Shown piece by piece: positions 38,764 to 51,527 of a stretch of 64,000 nucleotides of DNA. The notes beneath the pieces are model-generated. The model saw only the letters and a program-made list of their open reading frames with translations. It was not told the origin of the DNA and did not search any database. The stretch is from assembly GCF_024713975.1 (NCBI RefSeq), contig NC_091096.1:25135458-25199457 (forward strand), written 5' to 3'. The position numbers were made by a program, and so were the translations under genes. This stretch comes from Paralichthys olivaceus (taxonomy: Eukaryota; Chordata; Actinopteri; Pleuronectiformes; Paralichthyidae). The first letter of the stretch is position 1; each line of letters begins with the position of its first letter.

Positions 38764-39619
38764 TTACATGGCGGCTGGTGCAGAGTCTGTGATGCGGCTG
38801 CTTGTTGAGTTCAAGGAATTTGTTTGACTGGAGCTCGTCGTCATGATCACTCGTCTCTTGTTCTCCTGCCTGAATCAACAAATGACACTGTTAGTTAAAA
38901 AGCAATTTGAATGTGAAGCAGCCACAGTGTTGTGTGAGACCCCTTCCCTGCAACAAGACTGTGTCATGTTGTCAGATGTTTCTACAGTCGAGCTGGACTT
39001 ACTTTTTTTTGTTCATCAGAATTAATTTTCCAAGTTGTGACAGTGGATCCACGCATTTCTCCTCATCTTTAATGGTGCTGTGAGAGAAACACGAGTCATG
39101 TTAAAGAAACCCTGGTGAATGGCACGTGAATGTGAAGTCATTCAGGTCATCTACTCACATAATAATCTCCGTTTGATCGCAGAAGCTGTTTGGTGGGTTT
39201 ATGACTGGCTCTGACTTGATATGCCGCACGAAGTGTTTGGTGACCTGGCCGATATAACCGTTTAAGCACTTGCATTTTCTGGATCTGCTGTCCGGCATTC
39301 CTGTGGGAAGAGGAGACAGGCATTTAGGACTAGGTTAAAGGTCAGCTCACCAGACTGTACTGAAGCCTGATAACACCAATAAATGGCATTATGCAATTCT
39401 AGGATAGAGCGAATGATATTGCCTATTTTGTTTCTGGAATTTCTCCACAGCTTTAAAGATAAAAATATATTTTCTTGTATGCGTAATGATATTATTGGCA
39501 AAGTGTCATAAACAGATTTTCGTTTTCTGTGAATAAAATTACATTTTCTGATTTAGTACAGTACCTTGAGCACAGAGGACAAGCAGGCAGCTGAGGAAGG
39601 TAATAGTGGATGAGTTCAT
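38764..39619 (-). CDS. CXC chemokine, CXCL9/10/11-like, copy 6 (type A)
   Basis: Exons 39565-39619, 39159-39300, 39003-39077 and 38764-38869 (TAA); 125 residues, borders intact. Type A exon 2. Exon 3 has Asp after TIK and Leu in DPLSQ. Exon 4 matches copy 1, including the synonymous ACTCGTCTC variant and Ser-Ser-Arg, so its 3' end groups with unit 1 although five units separate them. Confidence 0.92.
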
Positions 39620-39799
39620 GGTTGTGGCTGTAGTCAGGTTCTGGCTCTCCCTGTAGTGTCTCTCTTCAGTCTGGACTCCTGGTGATAAACAGCACAGAAA
39701 GTGTCATCCTTTTATACGCAGGGAATCCAGGGCATGAGTAGCAGCACTTTCATTTTCACTGTCCCTTCCCTTTTCTTCAAGTAATACTTTTTCCCGGAA
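39620..39799 (-). promoter_or_regulatory. Promoter of copy 6: TATA, ISRE, GAS
   Basis: TATAAAA 39710-39716, ISRE core GAAAATGAAA 39748-39757 and GAS TTCCCGGAA 39791-39799. All intact. Confidence 0.7.
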
Positions 39800-42700
39800 T
39801 CAGAAAGCTCTTCTCTAGAAAGTTTGTTTCAGTGTATCATTGTGTTAAAATCTGCACACAAAGCTATTCTGCGGTGGGGGCGTGACCAGTCAGAAACAAT
39901 ATGTATATGTAAAAATGAATGAATGATCTACTTTTCCTGATAATTGTTAAAGATTAATGGAAATGTAAAAACAAGCAAACAAACGAGCAGGGACGAAAAC
40001 TTTCCAAAAAAACCATTGCCTGACTGGGGTATGTAACACATGCAGGCTATACATCACTTCTCTATATATTTTCTGATTTGGTTGCAAAAAGACATACATG
40101 TTGCTATTTTTAATGTATATTCCAATCTATCAGGCTAGAAAAATGATTACATTTGAGCTCATCCAGTGACATAGATGAGAAGTTAGCTACAACCCAGGTT
40201 GGAATCAGTGAGGGGCACTGCAGGTAAATAAACCCACGTCCTCAAGATAAATTGATTTGTCCAAATGAGGCTTAAAGGTCTCCAGACTCATGAGCAGCTG
40301 TGTGAGGCTGTTCCTTTAGTGTTTGAGCTAAATGCTAAGAACCATTGCAAAAAAGCATTAAATAGGAGGTAAAACTTAAGCTGATGGTAATGTCACTAGA
40401 TTTTTTAAAGAGTTTAAACAAAAGTAACACAAGTTAGCAAGTAAAAAAGTTATATAAAAAAATACAGTAATATAAAACTGTTTACTCCTCCATTAAAGAC
40501 ATGGAAAAGCATCAGATTATGAAGAACTAATCCCATCATGAGGAAGCTAGAATCCTAAACCTAAAGGAGAAATTAGAAAACATAGATTCACATACTCAAT
40601 AAATGAACACAAAATAGGTTTCATGTGGGATACTCTTGTCAAAGTAAATTCTTACTGTTTGTAAAAACACTGCTCCAACAGAAGATTTACCGAACCTGGA
40701 GTTCAAATTGGAAATATTCCTTTTTGAGAAAGGTCAGAGATGTGAGCTACTGCAGCAGAGTTGGTTTGAGCACGCCACATAGGTGATGATGACCATTAGC
40801 ATTCATGATATGGTGAAAGTCATTAGCTGTGTCTCAATTCACAGACTACATCCTTCAGAGGCTGCATTTGAAAACCGATTGCATCACAGCAACGTGACCA
40901 GGCTGTCCAGTTTCAAAGGGTTTCTTCAAATGTCTGACCTAACCTTTCCCAAGAGCCACTGCGCTTCAGTGATAAACCCTATTTTAAAGAGGCTATGGTA
41001 CCAATCCAATGCTTAAGTGTCAGGCTTCAACTTAAAGGTTCAGTGTGTAGAATTTTGTGATATCTAGTGTTGAAGTTGCATGTTGCAGCTGAACACCCCT
41101 CACCTCACCCTCTCCTTCTAAACATGATAAAGAACCTGTGGTAGCCTTTAATTGTAATAAAAACTCAAAAGGTGTTTAGTTTGTCCAGTCTGGACTAATG
41201 TAAAAAACATGGCGGCCTCTGTAGAGAGGGACCCCTCCATGTAAATATAAAGTATTTAAATATAAAGGACTTTTTATGAAGTAAAGAAAACTACAATTCA
41301 TACAATTTAGATGAAATGAACTAGTGAAAACATCATGAGGATTATTCTACATTACATTTCTGCCAATAGATCCCTTTCACCTAAATCTTACACACTGGGC
41401 CATTAACCAAACAGCTAACCATACACATGTGTATAAAACAAAGCGTAAACCTAAAACCTTGTAGTGTCCAACCATTATTCTAGTTTCTAGGTAACAGTTT
41501 TTTTATTTCAGTTCGGCCTTCCCAGTCTACACGGTCCACAAAGCAGGTGGCCTTCGTAGGCCCCAGAGGAAAGCTTTTGGCAAAGTACAGTAGACAGTAT
41601 CCTCTTGGCATCACTACAATGAGTTCTAGCCAATTGACAACCCACCATGACATCACCTGTTTTGGCCAAATCCATATTTGGAGCCTGACTAAGAGCTCGA
41701 GGACACGGCACACACTACCACCTGCACCAGCCTGATAGAGCCCAAATGAAGTGGCTTCTCTCCCCTCTGTTCCACCCACCTCTTGACTCTCCTCAACAGG
41801 TCGAGGCAGATGGCCGCCCAGATGTGTTTGGTTCTGTTGGCGGCTTCGTCCAGTTTTTTTCTCTCCACAGTCGCCAATCCGGGAACTGTTGGGTTTCTAT
41901 ATAATATTGTACGGTGTCTGTTATGGAAGTTTTCTGAAGGCTGGTGAAAGCAGAACTCAGACAGCAGCTGATGTCTGATGCAGAAGATTTTAACATAGAC
42001 TTGATGCATCAAGGAGACCAGAAGGTGAAACAATATCCAAACACTAACAGAGTTACGTGAGCAACTGTCACCCCCAAGTCTGAAGATGTCTCCCATATAT
42101 CTTCCTCTACTTGTGTCACCCAGCACATCCATGAGTGGATAGAATTGCTGTCACTCTCTATGTTACATGTAGATGTTTGCATCCTATTGGATAGTTAAGT
42201 CTAAATATGCATTCCTAAATCACATTGTGTCCTTATGTCTTGCCACTAGTGTCTCTGTCTGGCACATCTGAATTAGATATGAAAGTCCCTAAGCATAGAC
42301 AATACTAAACCTGACCTTGGGTACTGCTTGGAGAGAGAAGGGAGTATCTGTGGAATGAGACAGCCACTACTTCCTGTACAGCTATAGTGTGATATACACT
42401 ATATACATAATGTATAGTGGCATATACAGTAATGTGTGAGGTTGAGCAAAAATTCCTCAATGGTCTCGATTTTAAAATCTCATAAAGTCCCTTGAAATCA
42501 TGTATGTTGGGATTTGGCGCTACGCAAATAAAATCTAACTGAAGAGATTTAATATTTCTTACACTGCAGGTCCACATTGCAGTGCTGCACACACATAATG
42601 AATACAACAATCTCATGGGGAAATAGCAGGAGAACATGATGACCAGCCTGCAAAACAACATCCAAACCCTTTAGGATGACCAGGAATGCTGGGTGGGAGC

Positions 42701-42911
42701 AAATCCCTGAAGAAAAACAGCACGTGCAGGAAGTCCATCCATAGTTTTTTATTATTGTAAATATATGTACAGATTATTTACATTGTATATAAATATATAT
42801 GTGTGAAGACAAGTTGAGAACATGATCCGATGATCAGCCACAGAGAACATTTGAACACTTAATAATAACCTGACAAAGGTTAGCTTCTATGACAACAGTG
42901 GTTCAGTGCCA

Positions 42912-43725
42912 TTACATGGCGGCTGGTGCAGAGTCTGTGATGCGGCCGCTTGTTGAGTTCAAGGAATTTGTTTGACTGGAGCTCGTCGTCATGATCACAC
43001 GTCTCTTGTTCTCCTGCCTGAATCAACAAATGACACTGTTAGTTAAAAAGCAATTTGAATGTGAAGCAGCCACAGTGTTGTGTGAGACCCCTTCCCTGCA
43101 ACAAGACTGTGTCATGTTGTCAGATGTTTCTACAGTCGAGCTGGACTTACTTTTTTTTGTTCATCAGAATTAATTTTCCAAGTTGTGACAGTGGATCCAC
43201 GCATTTCTCCTCATCTTTAATGGTGCTGTGAGAGAAGAACGAGCCATGTTAAAGAAACCCTGGTGAATGGCAGGTGAATGTGAAGTCATTCAGGTCATCT
43301 ACTCACATAATAATCTCCATTTGATCGCAGAAGCTGTTTTTTTGGTGTATGACTGGCTCTGACTTGATATGCTGCCTGATGAACTGTTTGGTGACCTGGC
43401 CGATATAACCGTTTAGGCACTTGCATTTTCTGGATCTGCTGTCCGGCATTCCTGTGGGAAGAGGAGACAGGCATTTAGGACTAGGTTAAAGGTCAGCTCA
43501 CCAGACTGTACTGAAGCCTGATAACACCAATAAATGGCATTCTGCAATTCTAGGATAGAGCGAATGATATTGCCTATTTTGTTTCCGGAATTCCGGATTA
43601 TTGGCCAAGTGTCTTAAACAGATTTTCGTTTTCGGTGAATAAAATGACATTTTCTGATTTAGTACAGTACCTTGAGCACAGAGGACAAGCAGGCAGCTGA
43701 GGAAGGTAATAGTGGATGAGTTCAT
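42912..43725 (-). CDS. CXC chemokine, CXCL9/10/11-like, copy 7 (type B)
   Basis: Exons 43671-43725, 43307-43451 (145 nt), 43151-43225 and 42912-43017 (TAA); 126 residues, borders intact. Type B exon 2 with a private Gln in KQFIRQHIKSEP (Pro in copies 3 and 9), and Asp-Gln-Met after the third cysteine. Exon 3 has Asp after TIK and Leu in DPLSQ; the tail has Ser-Leu and Ser-Gly-Arg. Reading exon 1 into its intron gives a longer open frame down to 43498, which is not the real protein. Confidence 0.92.
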
Positions 43726-43905
43726 GGTTGTGGCTGTAGTCAGGTTCTGGCTCTCCCTGTAGTGTCTCTCTTCAGTCTGGACTCCTGGTGATAAACAGCA
43801 CAGAAAGTGTCATCCTTTTATACGCAGGGAATCCAGGGCATGAGTAACAGCACTTTCATTTTCACTGTCCCTTCCCTTTTCTTCAAGTAATACTTTTTCC
43901 CGGAA
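43726..43905 (-). promoter_or_regulatory. Promoter of copy 7: TATA, ISRE, GAS
   Basis: TATAAAA 43816-43822, ISRE core GAAAATGAAA 43854-43863 and GAS TTCCCGGAA 43897-43905. This is the only type B copy with an intact GAS. Confidence 0.7.
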
Positions 43906-46900
43906 TCAGAAAGCTCTTCTCTAGAAAGTTTGGTTCAGTGAATCATTGTGTTAAAATCTGCACACAAAGCTATTCTGCGGTGGGGGCGTGACCAGTCAGA
44001 AACAATATGTATATGTAAAATGAATGAATGATCTACTTTTCCTGATAATTGTTAAAGATTAATGGAAATGTAAAAACAAGCAAACAAACGAGCAGGGATG
44101 AAAACTTTCCAAAAAAAACCATTGCCTGACTGGGGTATGTAACACATGCAGGCTATACATCACTCCTCTATATATTTTTTGATTTGGTTGCAAAAAGACA
44201 TACATGCTGCTATTTTTAATGTATATTCCAATCTATCATAATAGACAAATGACTACATTTGAGCTCATCTAGTGACATAGATGAGAAGTTAGCTACAACC
44301 CAGGTTGGAATCAGTGAGGGGCACTGCAGGTAAATAAACCCACGTCCTCAAGATAAATTGATTTCGTCCTAATGAGGCTTAAAGGTCTCCAGACTCATGA
44401 GCAGCTGTGTGAGGCTGTTCCTTTAGTGTTTGAGCTAAATGCTAAGAACCATTGCAAAAAAGCATTAAATAAGAGGTCAAACTTAAGCTGATGGTAATGT
44501 CACCAGATTTTTAAAAGAGTTTAAACAAAAGTAACACAAGTTAGCAAGTAAAAAAGTTATATAAAAAAATACAGTAATATCAAACTGTTTACTCCTCCAT
44601 TAAAGACATGGAAAAGCATCAGATTATGAAGAACTAATCCCATCATGAGGAAGCTAGAATCCTAAACCTAAAGGAGAAATTAGAAAACATAGATTCACAT
44701 ACTCAATAAATGAACACAAAATAGGTTTCATGTGGGATACTCTTGTCAAAGTAAATTCTTACTGTTTGTAAAAACACTGCTCCAACAGAAGATTTACCGA
44801 ACCTTGAGTTCAAATTGAAAATATTCCTTTTTGAGAAAGGTCAGAGATGTGAGCTACTGCAGCAGAGTTGGGTTGAGCACGCCACATAGGTGATGATGAC
44901 CATTAGCATTCATGATATGGTGAAAGTCATTAGCTGTGTGTCAATTCACAGACTACATCCTTCAGAGGCTGCATTTGAAAACCGATTGCATCACAGCAAC
45001 GTGACCAGGCTGTCCAGTTTCAAAAGGCTTCTTCAAATGTCTGACCTAACCTTTCCCAAGAGCCACTGCGCTTCAGTGATAAACCCTATTTTAAAGAGGC
45101 TATGGTACCAGTCCAATGTGTCAGGCTTCAACTTAAAGGTTCAGTGTGTAGAATTTTGTGATATCTAGTGTTGAAGTTGCATGTTGCAGCTGAACACCCC
45201 TCACCTCACCCTCTCCTTCTAAACATGGAAAAGAACCTGTGGTAGCTTCAGTTGTCATAAAAACTCAAAAGGTGTTTAGTTTGTCCAGTCTGGACTAATG
45301 TAAAAAACATGGCGGCCTCCGTAGAGAGGGTCCCCTCCATGTAAATATAAAGTATTTAAATATAAAGGACTTTTTATGGGGTAAAGAAAACTACAATTCA
45401 TACAATTTAGATGAAATGAACTAGTGAAAACATCATGAGGATTATTCTACATTACATGTCTGCCAATAGATCCCTTTCACCTAAATCCTACACACTGGAC
45501 CATTAACCAAACAGCTAACCATACACATGTGTATAAAACAAAGCGTAAACCTAAAACTTTGTAGTGTCCAACCATTATTCTTGTTTCAAGTTAACAGTTT
45601 TTTTATTTCAGTTCGGCCTTCCCAGTCTACACGGTCCACAAAGCAGGTGGCCTTCGTAGGCCCCAGAGGAAAGCTTTTGGCAAAGTACAGTAGACAGTAT
45701 CCTCTTGGCATCACTACAATGAGTTCTAGCCAATTGACAACCCACCATGACATCGCCTGTTTTGGCCATATCCATATTTGGAGCCTGACTAAGAGCTGGA
45801 GGACACGGCACACACTACCACCTGCCCCACTCTGATAGAGCCCAAATGAAGTGGCTTCTCTCCCCTCTGTTCCACCCACCTCTCCACTCTCCTCAACAGG
45901 TCGAGGCAGATGGCCGCCCAGATGTGTTTGGTTCTGTTGGCAGCTTCATCCAGTTTTTTTCTCTCCACAGTCGCCAATCTGGGAACTGTTGGGTTTCTCT
46001 ATAATATAATATATAATATAATATAATAATAACATAGACTTGATGCATCAAGGAGACCAGAAGGTGAAACAATATCCAAACACTAACAGAGTAACATGAG
46101 CAACTGTCACCCCCAAGTCTGAAGATGTCTCCCATATATCTTCCTCTACTTGTGTCACCCAGCACATCCATGAGTGGATAGAATTGTTGTCACTCTCTAT
46201 GTTACATGTAGATGTTTGCATCCTATTGGATAGTTAAGTCTAAATATGCATTCCTAAATCACATTGTGTCCTCATGTCTTGCCACTAGTGTCTCTGTCTG
46301 GCACATCTGAATTAGATATGAAAGTCCCTAAGCATAGACAATACTAAACCTGACCTTGGGTACTGCTTGGAGAGAGAAGGGAGTATCTGTGGAATGAGAC
46401 AGCCACTACTTCCTGTACAGCTATAGTGTGATATACACTATATACATAATGTATAGTGGCATATACAGTAATGTGTGAGGTTGAGCAAAAATTCCTCAAT
46501 GGTCTCGATTTTAAAATCTCATAAAGTCCCTTGAAATCATGTATGTTGGGATTTGGCGCTACGCAAATAAAATTTAACTGAAGAGATTTAATATTTCTTA
46601 CACTGCAGGTCCACATTGCAGTGCTGCACACACATAATGAATACAACAATCTCATGGGGAAATAGCAGGAGAACATGATGACCAGCCTGCACAACAACAT
46701 CCAAACCCTTTAGGATGACCAGGAATGCTGGGTGGGAGCAAATCCCTGAAGAAAAAAACCGCAAGTACAGGAAGTCCATCCATAGTTTTTTATTATTGTA
46801 AATATATGTACAGATTATTTACATTGTATATAAATATATATATGTGAAGACAAGTTGAGAACATGATCCGATGATCAGCCACAGAGAACATTTGAACACT

Positions 46901-46952
46901 TAATAATAACCTGACAAAGGTTAGCTTCTATGACAACAGTGGTTCAGTGCCA

Positions 46953-47808
46953 TTACATGGCGGCTGGTGCAGAGTCTGTGATGCGGCCGCCTGTTGAGTT
47001 CAAGGTATTTGTTTGACTGGAGCTCGTCGTCATGATCACACGTCTCTTGTTCTCCTGCCTGAATCAACAAATGACGCTGTTAGTTAAAAAGCAATTCGAA
47101 TGTGAAGCAGCCACAGTGTTGTGTGAGACCCCTTCCCTGCAACAAGACCGTGTCATGTTGTCAGATGTTTCTACAGTCGAGCTGGACTTACTTTTTTTTG
47201 TTCATCAGAATTAATTTTCCAAGTTGTGACAGTGGATCCACGCATTTCTCCTCATCTTTAATGGTGCTGTGAGAGAAACACGAGTCATGTTAAAGAAACC
47301 CTGGTGAATGGCACGTGAATGTGAAGTCATTCAGGTCATCTACTCACATAATAATCTCCGTTTGATCGCAGAAGCTGTTTGGTGGGTTTATGACTGGCTC
47401 TGACTTAATATGCCGCACGAAGTGTTTGGTGACCTGGCCGATATAACCGTTTAAGCACTTGCATTTTCTGGATCTGCTGTCCGGCATTCCTGTGGGAAGA
47501 GGAGACATGCATTTAGGACTAGGTTAAAGGTCAGCTCACCAGACTGTACTGAAGCCTGATAACACCAATAAATGGCATTCTGCAATTCTAGGATAGAGCG
47601 AATGATATTGCCTATTTTGTTTCCGGAATTTCTCCACAGCTTTAAAGATAAAAATATATTTTCTTGTCTGCGTAATGATATAATTGGCAAAGTGTCATAA
47701 ACAGATTTTCGTTTCCTGTGAATAAAATGACATTTTCTGATTTAGTACAGTACCTTGAGCACAGAGGACAAGCAGGCAGCTGAGGAAGGTAATAGTGGAT
47801 GAGTTCAT
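46953..47808 (-). CDS. CXC chemokine, CXCL9/10/11-like, copy 8 (type A)
   Basis: Exons 47754-47808, 47348-47489, 47192-47266 and 46953-47058 (TAA); 125 residues, borders intact. Type A exon 2 with one synonymous change (ATT for ATC in HIKSEP). Exon 3 has Asp after TIK and Leu in DPLSQ. The tail has Thr-Leu and a private Gly-Gly-Arg. Confidence 0.92.
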
Positions 47809-47988
47809 GGTTGTGGCTGTAGTCAGGTTCTGGCTCTCCCTGTAGTGTCTCTCTTCAGTCTGGACTCCTGGTGATAAACAGCACAGAAAGTGTCATCCTT
47901 TTATACGCAGGGAATCCAGGGCATGAGTAGCAGCACTTTCACTTTCACTGTCCCTTCCCTTTTCTTCAAGTAATACTTTTTCCCGGAA
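47809..47988 (-). promoter_or_regulatory. Promoter of copy 8: TATA, GAAAGTGAAA ISRE, GAS
   Basis: TATAAAA 47899-47905, ISRE core GAAAGTGAAA 47937-47946 (same variant as copy 4) and GAS TTCCCGGAA 47980-47988. Confidence 0.7.
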
Positions 47989-49814
47989 TCAGAAAGCTCT
48001 TCTCTAGAAAGTTTGGTTCAGTGAATCATTGTGTTAAAATCCGCACACAAAGCTATTCTGCGGTGGGGGCGTGACCAGTCAGAAACAATATGTATATGTA
48101 AAAATGAATGAATGATCTACTTTTCCTGATAATTGTTAAAGATGGATGAAAATGTAAAAACAAGCAAACAAACGAGCAGGGACGAAAACTTTCCAAAAAA
48201 ACCATTGCCTGACTGGGGTATGTAACACATGCAGGCTATACATCACTCCTCTATATATTTTCTGATTTGGTTGCAAAAAGACATACATGCTGCTATTTTT
48301 AATGTATATTCCAATCTATCATAATAGAAAAATGATTACATTTGAGCTCATGTAGTGACATAGATGAGAAGTTAGCTACAACCCAGGTTGGAATCAGTGA
48401 GGGGCACTGCAGGTAAATAAACCCACGTCCTCAAGATAAATTGATTTGTCCAAATGAGGCTTAAAGGTCTCCAGACTCATGAGCAGCTGTGTGAGGCTGT
48501 TCCTTTAGTGTTTGAGCTAAATGCTAAGAACCATTGCAAAAAAGCATTAAATAGGAGGTAAAACTTAAGCTGATGGTAATGTCACTAGATTTTTTAAAGA
48601 GTTTAAACAAAAGTAACACAAGTTAGCAAGTAAAAAAGTTATATAAAAAAATACAGTAATATAAAACTGTTTACTCCTCCATTAAAGACATGGAAAAGCA
48701 TCAGATTATGAAGAACTAATCCCATCATGAGGAAGCTAGAATCCTAAACCTAAAGGAGAAATTAGAAAACATAGATTCACATACTCAATAAATGAACACA
48801 AAACAGGTTTCATGTGGGATACTCTTGTCAAAGTAAATTCTTACTGTTTGTAAAAACACTGCTCCAACAGAAGATTTACCGAACCTGGAGTTCAAATTGG
48901 AAATATTCCTTTTTGAGAAAGGTCAGAGATGTGAGCTACTGCAGCAGAGTTGGGTTGAGCACGCCACATAGGTGATGATGACCATTAGCATTCATGATAT
49001 GGTGAAAGTCATTAGCTGTGTCTCAATTCACAGACTACATCCTTCAGAGGCTGCATTTGAAAACCGATTGCATCACAGCAACGTGACCAGGCTGTCCAGT
49101 TTCAAAAGGCTTCTTCAAATGTCTGACCTAACCTTTCCCAAGAGCCACTGCGCTTCAGTGATAAACCCTATTTTAAAGAGGCTATGGTACCAATCCAATG
49201 CTTAAGTGTGAGGCTTCAACTTAAAGGTTCAGTGTGTAGAATTTTGTGATATCTAGTGTTGAAGTTGCATGTTGCAGCTGAACACCCCTCACCTCACCCT
49301 CTCCTTCTAAACATGGAAAAGAACCTGTGGTAGACTTCAGTTGTCATAAAAACTCAAAAGGTGTTCAGTTTGTCCAGTCTGGACTAATGTAAAAAACATG
49401 GCGGCCTCCGTAGAGAGGGACCCCTCCATGTAAATATAAAGTATTTAAATATAAAGGACCTTTTCTGGGGTAAAGAAAACTACAATTCATACAATTTAGA
49501 TGAAATGAACTAGTGAAAACATCATGAGGATTATTCTACATTACATTTCTGCCAATAGTTCCCTTTCACCTAAATCTTACACACTGGACCATTAACCAAA
49601 CAGCTAACCATACACATGTGTATAAAACAAAGCGTAAACCTAAAACTTTGTAGTGTCCAACCATTATTCTTGTTTCTAGGTAACAGTTTTTTTATTTCAG
49701 TTCGGCCTTCCCAGTCTACACGGTCCACAAAGCAGGTGGCCTTCGTAGGCCCCAGAGGAAAGCTTTTGGCAAAGTACAGTAGACAGTATCCTCTTGGCAT
49801 CACTACAATGAGTT

Positions 49815-50244
49815 CTAGTGTGGTGTCTGAAATGCTATGTGTAGTCCTCCCCATAAAAGAAACGTATATGTGGGTTTTAGGTTCACCGGTCCTGAGGAAT
49901 TTGGAGTAAGCCTGAATAAATAGTAGGGTGTTAGGACACACTTCAAAGGGGAACACTAAAATTTGAGATAGTATCTCTCTTCCCGTTACTGGATAACTGG
50001 GAAGAGCTGGATAAGTAACTAGATGTGTTTTAATTAGGTTTACGCAAACCCTCCTATATAAATGAGGAGATGAAGTTGCTTCGAGAGAAGATTCACATTG
50101 GCCCCGAATCTCTCTCCAGGCAGATTGCTTTGCTTGTACTGATGCTGAACTTTTTGTAATAAACCTTTATATACAATCAAGACGGTGTCATCGGAGATTC
50201 CTTCATCATCCTCACATCATCGCAACCCCAATATACGACACTAG
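49815..50244. mobile_element. Solo LTR of an LTR retroelement (unit 9)
   Basis: 422 bp (49819-50240), same ends, same site and same CTAG duplication (49815-49818 and 50241-50244) as the LTR in unit 3; by eye the two copies differ at about two positions. No internal region, so it is a fossil. It was copied along with its unit rather than inserted twice. Confidence 0.85.
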
Positions 50245-51527
50245 CCAAGTGACAACCCACCATGACATCACCTGTTTTGGCCATATCCATATTTGGAGCC
50301 TGACTAAGAGCTGGAGGACACGGCACACACTACCACCTGCCCCAGTCTGATAGAGCCCAAATGAAGTGGCTTCTCTCCCCTCTTTTCCACCCACCTCTCC
50401 ACTCTCCTCAACAGGTCGAGGCAGATGGCCGCCCAGATGTGTTTGGTTCTGTTGGCGGCTTCATCCAGTTTTTTTCTCTCCACAGTCGCCAATCCAGGAA
50501 CTGTTGGGTTTCTCTATAATATTGTACGGTGTCTGTTATGGAAGTTTTCTGGAGGCTGGTGAAAGCAGAACTCAGACAGCAGCTGATGTCTGATGCAGAA
50601 GATTTTAACATAGACTTGATGCATCAAGGAGACCAGAAGGTGAAACAATATCCAAACACTAACAGAGTAACATGAGCAACTGTCACCCCCAAGTCTGAAG
50701 ATGTCTCCCATATATCTTCCTCTACTTGTGTCACCCAGCACATCCATGAGTGGATAGAATTGCTGTCACTCTCTATGTTACATGTAGATGTTTGCATCCT
50801 ATTGGATAGTTAAGTCTAAATATGCATTCCTAAATCACATTGTGTCCTTATGTCTTGCCACTAGTGTCTCTGTCTGGCACATCTGAATTAGATATGAAAG
50901 TCCCTAAGCATAGACAATACTAAACCTGACCTTGGGTACTGCTTGGAGAGAGAAGGGAGTATCTGTGGAATGAGACAGCCACTACTTCCTGTACAGCTAT
51001 AGTGTGATATACACTATATACATAATGTATAGTGGCATATACAGTAATGTGTGAGGTTGAGCAAAAATTCCTCAATGGTCTCGATTTTAAAATCTCATAA
51101 AGTCCCTTGAAATCATGTATGTTGGGATTTGGCGCTACGCAAATAAAATTTAACTGAAGAGATTTAATATTTCTTACACTGCAGGTCCACATTGCAGTGC
51201 TGCACACACATAATGAATACAACAATCTCATGGGGAAATAGCAGGAGAACATGATGACCAGCCTGCACAACAACATCCAAACCCTTTAGGATGACCAGGA
51301 ATGCTGGGTGGGAGCAAATCCCTGAAGAAAAAACCGCAAGTACAGGAAGTCCATCCATAGTTTTTTATTATTGTAAATATATGTACAGATTATTTACATT
51401 GTATATAAATATATATGTGTGAAGACAAGTTGAGAACATGATCCGATGATCAGCCACAGAGAACATTTGAACACTTAATAATAACCTGACAAAGGTAAGC
51501 TTCTATGACAACAGTGGTTCAGTGCCA

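Larger units (their letters stand above)
37418..41560. repeat. Array unit 6
   Basis: 4143 bp. Long form of the variable segment near 37760-37850. TTAA MITE at 41032-41406. Type A chemokine whose last exon matches unit 1. Confidence 0.93.
41561..45660. repeat. Array unit 7
   Basis: 4100 bp. Type B chemokine with the type B intron-1 deletion, but no LTR. TTAA MITE at 45133-45506. A few bases just before the MITE (TCCAATGTGTCAGG) are shared with unit 9 only. Confidence 0.93.
45661..49749. repeat. Array unit 8
   Basis: 4089 bp. Short TA-rich variant near 46000-46030, as in units 1 and 4. TTAA MITE at 49221-49595. Type A chemokine. Confidence 0.93.

Noticed and set aside
43498-43725. A 75-residue minus-strand protein as the full chemokine product
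   Set aside because: Only the first 18 residues are exon 1; the rest is intron read-through past the GT donor.
45789-45977. Repeated minus-strand frame beginning MATVERKKLDEAANRTKHIW, present in most units
   Set aside because: It lies in sequence resembling the LINE 3' tail also seen near 62160-62210 (GAGAAACCCAACAGTT, GCGACTGTGGAGAGAAAAA). No start context, splice structure or protein family; conserved only because the whole unit is.
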